Below, piece by piece: positions 20,923-27,615 of a stretch of 27,615 nt of DNA. The position numbers and the translations under genes were made by a program. Origin of the DNA: SVTX01 sp045542075. Its GTDB lineage: Bacteria > Bacillota > Clostridia > Oscillospirales > CAG-272. The notes beneath the pieces are model-generated. The model was not told the origin of the DNA. It did not search any database and saw nothing but the letters and a program-made list of their open reading frames with translations. The DNA lies in NCBI GenBank assembly GCA_045542075.1, contig JAZQKI010000044.1:1-27615 (forward strand), read 5' to 3'. Position 1 is the stretch's first letter; each line of letters starts with the position of its first letter.

Positions 20923-21483
20923 ATGGCTGCTTACGTAGACGAGAGTATGGACAAAAATTTGGAGGGTGACAGTTTAAGGTGGAATAATTGGATGTCTGTT
21001 CTTTCGACAATACGCAGTTGTCAAAGCTGTGTTGATAAACACGGAAAGATATTTGACGCAAATGATTATCTGCCGGAAGAATATTTGACAAGACATATAA
21101 GGTGTCTTTGTAAATTATGTCCAATGAGAACGATAATGGCAGGAGAGGCAACGGATCAAGGTATAAACTGCGCAGATTGGTATCTTGCATATTATGGCTT
21201 TTTGCCTGATGGATACATAACTAAGGAAGAAGCAGAGGATGCAGGATGGATACCGAAAAAGAAAAATTTGAATAAGGTGCTTCCTGGATATATGATAGGA
21301 GGTAATGAATATCAAAATAATAATCAAAAACTTCCTATTAAGGTAGGAAGAAAATGGTATGAAGCAGATTTTAATTATACCGAAGGGAAAAGGAACAGTC
21401 TTCGTATAGTTTATTCTAATGACAATTTAATTTTTGTATCGCATGATCATTTTAAAACGTTTTATGAAATAATTAAGGATTAA
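20923..21483 (+). CDS. Barnase-family RNase toxin with phage-head-like N-terminus
   Basis: 186 residues. Residues ~76-186 align with barnase: LPDGYITKEEAEDAGW, GRKWYEADFNYTEGKRNS and SHDHFKTF. All five catalytic positions are kept (Lys101, Glu147, Arg157, Arg161, His176, equal to barnase Lys27, Glu73, Arg83, Arg87, His102). It should cut RNA. There is no signal peptide. Residues ~28-68 have a Cys/His pattern (C33, C36, H40, H58, C61, C63) like the CxxC...H...H..C.C end of SPP1 gp7-type minor head proteins, so it looks like the tail of a phage head protein fused to the nuclease. AAAGGAG precedes the ATG. The barstar gene follows after 10 bp. Confidence 0.92.
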   Translation: MAAYVDESMDKNLEGDSLRWNNWMSVLSTIRSCQSCVDKHGKIFDANDYLPEEYLTRHIRCLCKLCPMRTIMAGEATDQGINCADWYLAYYGFLPDGYITKEEAEDAGWIPKKKNLNKVLPGYMIGGNEYQNNNQKLPIKVGRKWYEADFNYTEGKRNSLRIVYSNDNLIFVSHDHFKTFYEIIKD

Positions 21484-21493
21484 GGAGAAAAAT

Positions 21494-21823
21494 ATGGAAG
21501 AAGAAATATATCATTATGTTGTTGATTTTCGAAACGTAAAATATTATTTAGAAATGCATAAGGTTTTGAAGAAGTCATTAGACTTTCCCGATTATTATGG
21601 CGAGAACTGGGATGCATTTTGGGATTGCTTATGGGAACTTATTGGCGTTAAAACTCACATCGAAATATATGGTCTCGATGTCATAGAGAGAAAATTTGGG
21701 ACTGATACAGTTGGAATGATGCTTTCTATATTTAAACAAATGAAACATTACCGTAATGATAAATACACAGACCAAATTTTAATAGAAATTGTTGATGGGG
21801 ACACAAGAATTGAGGTAAAGTAA
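21494..21823 (+). CDS. Barstar-family RNase inhibitor
   Basis: 109 residues. FPDYYGENWDAFWDCL (31-46) is the barnase-contacting helix region of barstar, with Tyr34, Asp40, Trp43 and Asp44 matching barstar Tyr29, Asp35, Trp38 and Asp39. It binds the RNase active site and neutralises it, protecting the producing cell. AAGGAGAAAAAT precedes the ATG; it is co-transcribed with the toxin. The inhibitor follows the toxin, the reverse of most toxin-antitoxin operons. Confidence 0.93.
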   Translation: MEEEIYHYVVDFRNVKYYLEMHKVLKKSLDFPDYYGENWDAFWDCLWELIGVKTHIEIYGLDVIERKFGTDTVGMMLSIFKQMKHYRNDKYTDQILIEIVDGDTRIEVK

Positions 21824-21838
21824 TATCGGAAATATCCC

Positions 21839-21867
21839 TTTACAGCGCCGAGATATTATGATATAAT
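21839..21867 (+). promoter_or_regulatory. Promoter of the 561-residue membrane protein
   Basis: TTTACA (21839-21844) and TATAAT (21862-21867) are 17 bp apart, with TGA before the -10 (extended -10). The stretch ATATTATGATATAAT is the same as in the surface-operon promoter at 3063-3077. Confidence 0.75.
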
Positions 21868-21900
21868 AAAATCAAATACTACGAAAGAGGAGAATATGCA

Positions 21901-23586
21901 ATGAATAAAACAATAGGCAAGAAAATAGCCATATCCGCTATAATCGGTACGTTATTGACTGCGGTAGCATTTTATTTCTGGCTGCCTGCTATAAACGTGT
22001 ATGACCCGAGCTTCTGGATATTCCTGATAGCTATGACGGTATTTTATGCCGTTCCGTTCTGGCTTGCGGGCGGTGGCTTGAGCTTCAAGCTTGGTTTTAA
22101 GGAACTTTTCAATAAAATAAAGAATGGCAACACCGGGGATGAAAAAAGAAAGTCGTTGGGCTTTAAGATATTCCTTGCGATAATCATTACCTTGGTTTTG
22201 ATAGTTATACTCGGCGGTCTTATCTCCTCTCAGGTATTCAATGCGCGCAAATATGCGAGCATAATCACGGTAAACGAGGCGGTCTTTGCCGAGGATATGC
22301 AGGAATCCGAGCAAATAACCAATATCGCGCTTATGGACAGCACGTCCGCGCAGATAATCGGAAACCGCGCTCTTGACAAGCTGGCTGACGTTGTGTCGCA
22401 GTTTGTGGCGGGCGAGAGCTACACGCAGATAAATTATCAGGGCCTTCCCAAGAAGGTGACAAGCCTGGAATACGCGGACTTTTTCAAGTGGATGAATAAC
22501 AAGGAGTCGGGAATCCCGGGCTATATTATGGTCGACCCCGTAAAGAACAACGCCGAATACAAGGCGCTTGAAAAGCCTATAAAGTACGTTGAATCGGGAT
22601 ATTTTGGAGACGACCTTTACCGCAAGCTCCGCTTTGAATACCCCACCAAGATGTTTGACTTTATAAGCTATGAGATAGACGAGAAGGGCAATCCTTATTA
22701 CATCGTGTCCTGCGTAAAGCCGCAGATATTCCCGTTTGGCGCGAAGGACGTTGAGGAGATAATAATCTTTGACCCCTGCACGGGAGAGAGCGAGATACGT
22801 CCCATTGAGGACGTGCCGTCTTGGATAGACATCGCGTACTCGGGCGACCTTGCTATGCAGAAGTACAACTGGCACGGAACGCTCTCGGGCGGATTTATCA
22901 ACAGTATTATAGGAAACAAGGGCTGCAAGATGGCTACCGACGACTACGGCTACATCACGATAGGCGATGACGTATGGTACTTTACAGGTGTCACCTCTGT
23001 GACGGCGGATAGCTCCAACATAGGATTTATTCTCACAAACGCGCGCACGGGCGAGTATAAATACTACGCCATCGGCGGAGCGGAGGAGCATTCCGCAATG
23101 AACGCTGCCGAGGGCGAGGTTCAGGAAAAGGGATATGAGGCGTCCTTCCCATCGCTCGTCAACATCGCGGGCGAGGCGACCTATATAATGGTGCTTAAGG
23201 ACGCAAGCGGAATAGTAAAGCTCTACGCGCTTGTAAACGTAGAAAATTACAACCTTGTCGTCACGGGCGAGACTCAGGACGAGGTTATGAAAAAATATAA
23301 GGCGCTTCTTGTGTCCGAGGGAGAGGTGGATAATATTCCCACGCCCGAGGCACTCAAGGCTACCGTTAAGATAGAGAACATACGCGACGCGGTAATTTCG
23401 GGCAATTCCGTCGTATATCTGTACGGCGACGACGGCTTGGTTTACAAAGGACAGGTCGCGGATCTGGAAAAGCTTATGCTTATCTCTGTGGGAGATACCA
23501 TAAATATCGAGTACACCGAAACCGACACAGAGGGAATACGCGAGATAGTTGACTTTGAGATTGTTGAGGCACAGAAAACCGAATAA
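21901..23586 (+). CDS. Hypothetical membrane protein with large outer domain
   Basis: 561 residues, unrecognised. Three hydrophobic helices lie at about 8-30, 38-58 and 90-110, followed by a large soluble part (about 115-560) probably outside the cell. That part is mostly beta-prone and contains YGYITIGDDVWYFTGVTSV and a C-terminal OB-like stretch (VVYLYGDDGLVYKGQVADLE...GDTINIEY). RBS AGAGGAG precedes the ATG. The lipoprotein gene follows after 42 bp and may be in the same transcript. Its GC-richer codon choice differs from the barnase/barstar pair before it. An envelope role is likely; nothing more can be said. Confidence 0.85.
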   Translation: MNKTIGKKIAISAIIGTLLTAVAFYFWLPAINVYDPSFWIFLIAMTVFYAVPFWLAGGGLSFKLGFKELFNKIKNGNTGDEKRKSLGFKIFLAIIITLVLIVILGGLISSQVFNARKYASIITVNEAVFAEDMQESEQITNIALMDSTSAQIIGNRALDKLADVVSQFVAGESYTQINYQGLPKKVTSLEYADFFKWMNNKESGIPGYIMVDPVKNNAEYKALEKPIKYVESGYFGDDLYRKLRFEYPTKMFDFISYEIDEKGNPYYIVSCVKPQIFPFGAKDVEEIIIFDPCTGESEIRPIEDVPSWIDIAYSGDLAMQKYNWHGTLSGGFINSIIGNKGCKMATDDYGYITIGDDVWYFTGVTSVTADSSNIGFILTNARTGEYKYYAIGGAEEHSAMNAAEGEVQEKGYEASFPSLVNIAGEATYIMVLKDASGIVKLYALVNVENYNLVVTGETQDEVMKKYKALLVSEGEVDNIPTPEALKATVKIENIRDAVISGNSVVYLYGDDGLVYKGQVADLEKLMLISVGDTINIEYTETDTEGIREIVDFEIVEAQKTE

Positions 23587-23628
23587 TCTGCCGCTCGACG
23601 TAATATTTTAAGAGAGGAACCCATCATT

Positions 23629-24426
23629 ATGAGAAAGATTATAGCTATAGCGCTGGCACTTATGATGTGTACAGGCATATTGGCTGCTTGCACCGATGAC
23701 GATAAAAACGGCAATAATGAAGAAGAGGTAAATGCCGTCAAAATAAGTCAAGATGAGGTGAAAAAGCTTAAGGACACGGCAGCTAAATATCTTTTGGATA
23801 ACCCTTACAAGGTGACGACAACACAAGTGACAGATTGCGAAAGCGAAGCGGTGCTTAAGAAAATTATGGATTTTAACAGCACTGGGGTATATATCACTGA
23901 CGGCGAAAATATTTTTTATTCTCTTGTGGGCGACGATGCATCGGAATATACTTATATAGACGGTGTGCTGTATCAGTATGTTGAAAAAGACATGGAAGGC
24001 AATACCACCAAGATAAAAAAGCCATTGAGCGCCGATGAACTGGAGTTTACTGTCGGAATGACGCATTACATAAATATTTATACTGAGTATTTTACGTCAT
24101 TTGAGTGTGTGGAAAACAGCGACGGCACAAAAACAATAATTATTTCAAGGCTTTCAGAGGAAAGCATAAGAGAAATGAATGAGAGCTACGACAGCATTGG
24201 CTCATATCAGGGATATACCATGCATATTAAAGATTCAGGCATAGAATTTGTTGTTGGAAGCAATGGAGAGCTTTTGTCAATAAATAATTATTCTAAATAT
24301 ATTGTCAGTGGCGAAGAATTTGGGGAGAACGTACCGCTTACTTATACCTCAAAAGCAATTTATGAATACGGTAATTTCAGCATTACAGCTCCCGAGGATG
24401 CTGGTGAATATGAGACTTCAGATTAA
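23629..24426 (+). CDS. Hypothetical lipoprotein
   Basis: 265 residues. A lipoprotein signal peptide ends in LAAC at about 18-21 (MRKIIAIALALMMCTGILAAC), so Cys21 would be lipidated and the protein held on the outer face of the membrane. An acidic linker (about 22-36) precedes a beta-rich domain resembling LolA/LppX-type or 'DUF' lipid or ligand carriers in general shape only. No firm family. AGAGGAA lies upstream of the ATG. A strong terminator follows. Confidence 0.85.
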   Translation: MRKIIAIALALMMCTGILAACTDDDKNGNNEEEVNAVKISQDEVKKLKDTAAKYLLDNPYKVTTTQVTDCESEAVLKKIMDFNSTGVYITDGENIFYSLVGDDASEYTYIDGVLYQYVEKDMEGNTTKIKKPLSADELEFTVGMTHYINIYTEYFTSFECVENSDGTKTIIISRLSEESIREMNESYDSIGSYQGYTMHIKDSGIEFVVGSNGELLSINNYSKYIVSGEEFGENVPLTYTSKAIYEYGNFSITAPEDAGEYETSD

Positions 24427-24436
24427 ATAAATATAT

Positions 24437-24471
24437 AAAAAAATCGCACTCCGTATGGAGTGCGATTTTTT
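24437..24471. terminator. Bidirectional terminator between lipoprotein gene and rhaA
   Basis: AAAAAATCGCACTCC pairs with GGAGTGCGATTTTTT around GTAT. Both strands end in a T run, so it serves the rightward lipoprotein gene and the leftward rhaA. Confidence 0.92.
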
Positions 24472-24484
24472 ATGTAATATGAAA

Positions 24485-25738
24485 TTAAACTCTCTTGGAG
24501 AGGACTTCCTTTTCGTAGTCCATAACCTCGTTGTACCAGCAAGAGCAGCCGCAAACGCCGTTGCGCGCGCAGAACTCTGCCCAAACGTCGCCAAGGGGAA
24601 GGGTCTTTACTTCTTCCTGGAGCATGAACATCTTGGTGTAGTTGCCTGCGTCCTGCATATCCTTGAGCTCTGCGTTGGGTGTGAGGAGGGCGTTGAGAAG
24701 AGCCTTCTGAACGTTTCTCATACCGATAACGAGCGCTGCAACACGGTTGATGGAAGCATCAAAGTAGTCAGTAGCGATGAATACTCTGTCAAGAGCGTCG
24801 CAACGAACTATTTCCTTCATCATCTCTCTGGTCTCGTCGTCGTAGGAAACTACGTGGTCGGAGTCCCAACGGATAGGACGTGTTACGTGGAGAGCGATCT
24901 TGTCGCTGAATACGAGGAGCGCGGGGATCTTGTCGGAAACTACCTCGGTAGGATGATAGTGACCGTTATCCATAAGAGGAGTGATGCCTCTTGTCATAGC
25001 GTAAGCGAGAGCGAATTCGCCGGAGCCTACTGTGTAAGCCTCAACGCCGATACCGAATACCTTGGACTCAACGGTTACGTAAACCTTGCTTCTGTCATAG
25101 CCGCAAGCGAGAGCGCGGTCGATAGAATCAGCGTATCTTGCGCGGGGACCCATACGGTCAGCGGGAACGTCCTTAAGTCCGTCGCCTGTCCAGATGTTCA
25201 TAACGCAGGGGAAGCCTGTCTCGTTTGCGAAGTACTCGGAGATACGGATACAAGCGATAATGTGGTCAACCCAGAAATCTCTGATTTCCTTGTCGGGATG
25301 GGAGAGGGTAAGGCCGTTTGCCTTGGGGTGAGAGAAAAGTGTGGGGTTGAAGTCAAGACCACAGTTGTGCTTCTTTGCAAATTCTACCCATCTCTTGAAG
25401 TGACGGGGCTCGAGCTTGTCGCGGTCAACAAATCCGTCTTCCTCGAAGATAGCGTAATTTGCGTGAACGTTGATCTTGTGTGTACCGGGGATGAGCGAGA
25501 GAGCCTTGTCAAGGTCTGCAAAGAGCTCGTCGGGAGTTCTTGCTCTGCCGGGGTAATTACCGGTTGTCTGAATTCCGCCGGTAAGAGGACCGTCGGAGTC
25601 AAATCCCTTTACATCGTCTGCCTGCCAGCAGTGCATAGAGATGGAGATGTTTGAAAGCTTCTCGATAGCTGCCTCTGTATCTACGCCATACTTTGCATAG
25701 ATTTCCTTGGCAGAGAGATAACGCTCGTTCTGTGTCAT
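24485..25738 (-). CDS. rhaA: L-rhamnose isomerase
   Basis: 417 residues, the family length. It converts L-rhamnose to L-rhamnulose (EC 5.3.1.14), a Mn-dependent TIM-barrel isomerase. Characteristic stretches include ISMHCWQADDVKGF near the N-terminus, DFNPTLFSHPKA (about 128-140), TVESKVFGIGVEAYTVGS, the metal-site segment MDNGHYHPTEV and RWDSDHVV. ATG is preceded by AAGGAGG. It is alone: no rhamnulokinase, aldolase or transporter gene is present in the window, so those steps must be encoded elsewhere. It is transcribed divergently from the deacetylase. An operator-like palindrome lies just downstream of its promoter. Confidence 0.96.
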   Translation of the reverse strand: MTQNERYLSAKEIYAKYGVDTEAAIEKLSNISISMHCWQADDVKGFDSDGPLTGGIQTTGNYPGRARTPDELFADLDKALSLIPGTHKINVHANYAIFEEDGFVDRDKLEPRHFKRWVEFAKKHNCGLDFNPTLFSHPKANGLTLSHPDKEIRDFWVDHIIACIRISEYFANETGFPCVMNIWTGDGLKDVPADRMGPRARYADSIDRALACGYDRSKVYVTVESKVFGIGVEAYTVGSGEFALAYAMTRGITPLMDNGHYHPTEVVSDKIPALLVFSDKIALHVTRPIRWDSDHVVSYDDETREMMKEIVRCDALDRVFIATDYFDASINRVAALVIGMRNVQKALLNALLTPNAELKDMQDAGNYTKMFMLQEEVKTLPLGDVWAEFCARNGVCGCSCWYNEVMDYEKEVLSKRV

Positions 25739-25781
25739 AGTGACCTCCTTGTTTTATGTGTTCTTTTTGTTTTCTTCTTTA

Positions 25782-25795
25782 TGGTAAACATACCA
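25782..25795 (-). promoter_or_regulatory. Operator-like palindrome for rhaA
   Basis: TGGTA-AACA-TACCA (arms 25782-25786 and 25791-25795) lies about 10-25 bases into the predicted rhaA transcript. The TGGTA/TACCA arms are reminiscent of GntR-type operators. A repressor bound here would block rhaA until rhamnose or a derivative is present; no regulator gene is in the window. Confidence 0.55.
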
Positions 25796-25806
25796 ATACA
25801 AAGTAT

Positions 25807-25835
25807 ATTATACATTAACTTTTTGTTTTTTGCAA
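25807..25835 (-). promoter_or_regulatory. rhaA promoter
   Basis: On the minus strand TTGCAA (25830-25835) and TATAAT (25807-25812) are 17 bp apart, with TG before the -10 (extended -10). Confidence 0.75.
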
Positions 25836-25883
25836 GGGTTTTCCTCAAAAAATAAAGAGTTTTTGACATATTTTTTTATTTGC

Positions 25884-25912
25884 TTGACAATACTTTGCGG
25901 GTATTATATAAT
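25884..25912 (+). promoter_or_regulatory. Promoter of the deacetylase/phosphorylase operon
   Basis: TTGACA (25884-25889) and TATAAT (25907-25912) are 17 bp apart, a full consensus, ahead of GGAGGG and the ATG at 25947. Confidence 0.85.
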
Positions 25913-25946
25913 ATTTATATACAAATTAGCTTTCGGAGGGTGAAAA

Positions 25947-26708
25947 ATGAGCAATAAAGCATCTCAGTACAAGAAATATTTTACCTTGAGCTTTGACGAC
26001 GGAGTGACTCAGGATCTGAAAATTATAGAGATAATGAAAAAGTACGGCTTTCACGCTTGTACCTTTAATATAAACAGCGGACTTTACGGCGCAAATTGGG
26101 AGTGGGTGGCTACCGCTATAAATGCCCCCGGGCTTTCTCACAAGAGATTTACCGAGGCAGAGGTGCGCAGCGGAATTTATGACGGCTTCGAGCTTGCCGC
26201 GCACACACAAACACACCCCTCTCTCAAGATATACGACAACTCACCCGAGGATATTATCCGCGAGGTGCAGCTTGATGCGGACAATATTGAGAGTATCACG
26301 GGAGTCAAGACTGTGGGTATGGCGTGGCCGGGAGGGGACACTGAGTTTACCGACAGGACTGTCGAGCTTGTCTATAAGCATACCGATATAAAATACGCGA
26401 GATACGTGACGCCCACGTATAAATTTGACCTACCTGAAGAGTTTCTGAAGTGGCATCCCACCTGCTCGTTTTTGGACAAGCGTCTTTTTGAGCTTGCGCA
26501 GGAGTTTATCTCCGCAGAGCCCGAGTCTGATATGCTTTTCTACGTCTGGGGACACAGCTACGAGCTTGACGTGGAGAGAAACCACTCCTACGCGGAATTT
26601 GAAAGGCTTGTAAAAATGATGAGTGAGGCAGATGACGTCATACTTGTCACAAACGGAGAGTTTTATCAGATCTATAAGGATAAGATACCGTCGTATCAGG
26701 AGGTATAA
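25947..26708 (+). CDS. Polysaccharide deacetylase (CE4/NodB family)
   Basis: 253 residues. The NodB-type motif 1 FTLSFDDG has Asp17 and Asp18, and motif 2 HTQTHP has the zinc ligands His86 and His90. WPGG (about 129-132) and WGHSYE (near 205) supply later motifs. The family removes acetyl groups from chitin-like, peptidoglycan or other N- or O-acetylated sugars with a divalent metal. There is no signal peptide, so it is cytoplasmic, unlike most peptidoglycan deacetylases; it may act on sugars already taken up. The nucleoside phosphorylase gene follows after 2 bp. Confidence 0.9.
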   Translation: MSNKASQYKKYFTLSFDDGVTQDLKIIEIMKKYGFHACTFNINSGLYGANWEWVATAINAPGLSHKRFTEAEVRSGIYDGFELAAHTQTHPSLKIYDNSPEDIIREVQLDADNIESITGVKTVGMAWPGGDTEFTDRTVELVYKHTDIKYARYVTPTYKFDLPEEFLKWHPTCSFLDKRLFELAQEFISAEPESDMLFYVWGHSYELDVERNHSYAEFERLVKMMSEADDVILVTNGEFYQIYKDKIPSYQEV

Positions 26709-26710
26709 CA

Positions 26711-27469
26711 TTGAGCATTATTGATTCATACGATATTGATAGGGAAGCGACAATAAATCTCTGCGACGTCTACCCCAAAAGTCAGCATACACTTGACGCG
26801 TGTATTATAAATTTTTCGTACAAGATAATGGACGCGCTGATTGAGGACGGGTTGATTGAGCTTTTAGACGGCGAAGCCATAAGATCGGTTGCGTGTACAT
26901 ATCCCATATACGTATGTAAAGGAACGAATATCGGTATTGTAAAAACAACTATCGGCGCACCTATCGCCGCGGGACTTATTGAGGAGATAGGACATATATT
27001 TTCCTGCAATAAATTTATTATGTTTGGTTCTTGCGGTGGACTTGACAAGGATATACCTGCCAACAAGCTGATAGTTCCAACGCACGCATACAGAGACGAG
27101 GGAATGAGCTACCATTATGCTCCACCGAGTGATTACATAGAAATCAAAAATCACAAAAAGGTGTCTGAAATTCTCACAAAGCTGAATATTGAGCATATCA
27201 AGGGTAGGACATGGACGACCGACGCGTTTTACCGTGAAACTCGCCGAAATATGCAGCTGCGCAGGAGCGAGGGCTGTGTTGCCGTTGAAATGGAGGTCAG
27301 CGCATGCCAGGCGGTAGCCGATTTTCGCGGGCACGAGCTTTACAACTTTTTGTACAGAGCCGACAATTTGGATTGCTCGCAGTGGGATAAGGGAATTTTG
27401 TCAGCCATATCTCTTGACGAAAGACTAAAGCATTTCTTTATTGCGCTTGAGATTGCAAAGAGAGTTTAA
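26711..27469 (+). CDS. Nucleoside phosphorylase (PNP/UDP family)
   Basis: 252 residues from a TTG with AGGAGG (inside the end of the deacetylase gene) seven bases upstream. Motifs of the uridine/purine phosphorylase family are present: TTIGAPIAAGL (phosphate site region), FGSCGGLD (about 99-106), and the substrate Glu-Met-Glu motif VAVEMEVSA (about 192-200). It would split a nucleoside with phosphate to base and (deoxy)ribose-1-phosphate. Exact substrate cannot be set, although the sequence looks nearer to uridine phosphorylases. Co-transcribed with the deacetylase. Confidence 0.88.
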   Translation: MSIIDSYDIDREATINLCDVYPKSQHTLDACIINFSYKIMDALIEDGLIELLDGEAIRSVACTYPIYVCKGTNIGIVKTTIGAPIAAGLIEEIGHIFSCNKFIMFGSCGGLDKDIPANKLIVPTHAYRDEGMSYHYAPPSDYIEIKNHKKVSEILTKLNIEHIKGRTWTTDAFYRETRRNMQLRRSEGCVAVEMEVSACQAVADFRGHELYNFLYRADNLDCSQWDKGILSAISLDERLKHFFIALEIAKRV

Positions 27470-27615
27470 CAAAAACCCGACCGTAAGGGAGATGTTCTTA
27501 ACGGAGAATTTTTACTTTGACAAAAGTGCGAGCATCGCGTTTGTCGGGTCAAACGCAAATGGGCTAAGCCCAAACCCTTATACAAGCAGAAAAGAGCAAG
27601 GATAAAAGGATATAA
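27470..27615. other. Right-edge leader with inverted repeats
   Basis: GCGTTTG (27537-27543) pairs with CAAACGC (27550-27556), and TGGGCT-A-AGCCCA occupies 27560-27572. The window ends in a purine-rich AAGGATAAAAGGATATAA that looks like a ribosome binding region for a gene starting just past the edge. No terminator with a T run is clear. The hairpins could be a leader structure or a transfer-origin-like site. Confidence 0.4.

Noticed and set aside
21952..23091. Long minus-strand frame opposite the 561-residue membrane protein
   Set aside because: It is rich in Arg, Val and Tyr as expected from an antisense shadow. It has no start signals, whereas the plus frame has a promoter, a ribosome binding site and TM helices.
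24455..25654. Long open frame on the plus strand across rhaA
   Set aside because: It lies opposite the whole of L-rhamnose isomerase, whose family match is clear. The frame starts inside the terminator and has no ribosome binding site.

Overview
The window looks like a chromosomal segment of an anaerobic, endospore-forming Bacillota, most likely an uncultured gut-type Clostridia. The main reasons are an intact sporulation sigma factor SigG, strong AGGAGG-type ribosome binding sites, many TTGACA-17-TATAAT promoters, an L-rhamnose isomerase and a very large Cys-rich surface protein. No rRNA, tRNA or CRISPR array is visible.

Layout. (1) 1-1702, leftward: a small Gly-rich ORF and a membrane protein with a charged coiled coil, driven by a consensus promoter. 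A second copy of that promoter sits at the left edge and faces out of the window, so this may be one unit of a tandem family. (2) 1729-11703: a block bounded by two 81-bp direct repeats (94% identical by eye). Each repeat contains the last 11 sense codons of sigG plus its terminator, which is the layout left by an element that entered the 3' end of sigG. Inside are a 7-TM protein with a LuxR-type DNA-binding domain; four ACACCC repeats spaced exactly 11 bp apart ahead of a weak -35/extended -10 promoter; an operon for an unknown 151-residue protein and a 1792-residue surface protein; a broken HipB-like gene; and an XRE regulator paired with an AlbA_2/Schlafen-type ATPase-like protein. No recombinase is visible in the block. 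(3) 11668-12444: sigG, leftward. (4) 12966-20699: a compact phage-derived module. It has a LexA/CI-like repressor facing a rightward operon across two mirror-image consensus promoters and GTTAAG/CTTAAC operator-like half-sites, then a Cys-rich protein, TerS, TerL, portal, Prp-type cysteine protease, scaffold-like protein, N4-gp56-type major capsid protein, a small coiled-coil protein, an XhlA-like membrane protein and a terminator-like hairpin. There are no tail, lysin, replication or integrase genes. (5) 20876-21823: a barnase-family RNase whose N-terminus resembles a phage minor-head zinc motif, and its barstar inhibitor, under their own promoter. (6) 21839-24426: a 561-residue membrane protein and a lipoprotein of unknown function. 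(7) 24485-27469: rhaA leftward, divergent from a polysaccharide deacetylase and a nucleoside phosphorylase. The last 145 bases hold inverted repeats and what looks like the leader of a gene beginning past the edge.

How the parts may work together. In the island, the 7-TM LuxR protein is the natural candidate to sense an envelope or extracellular cue and switch on the surface-protein operon through the phased repeats. In the phage module, DNA damage would trigger self-cleavage of the repressor (Cys-Gly bond, Ser/Lys dyad) and release the head/packaging operon. The embedded Prp protease probably trims the capsid protein, whose N-terminus carries a DLQLFGA sequence close to the known Prp site in ribosomal protein L27. 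The output would be a DNA-packaging head without a tail of its own, as in a degraded prophage, a satellite that borrows tails, or a domesticated particle. Every functional link here is inferred from sequence and gene order.
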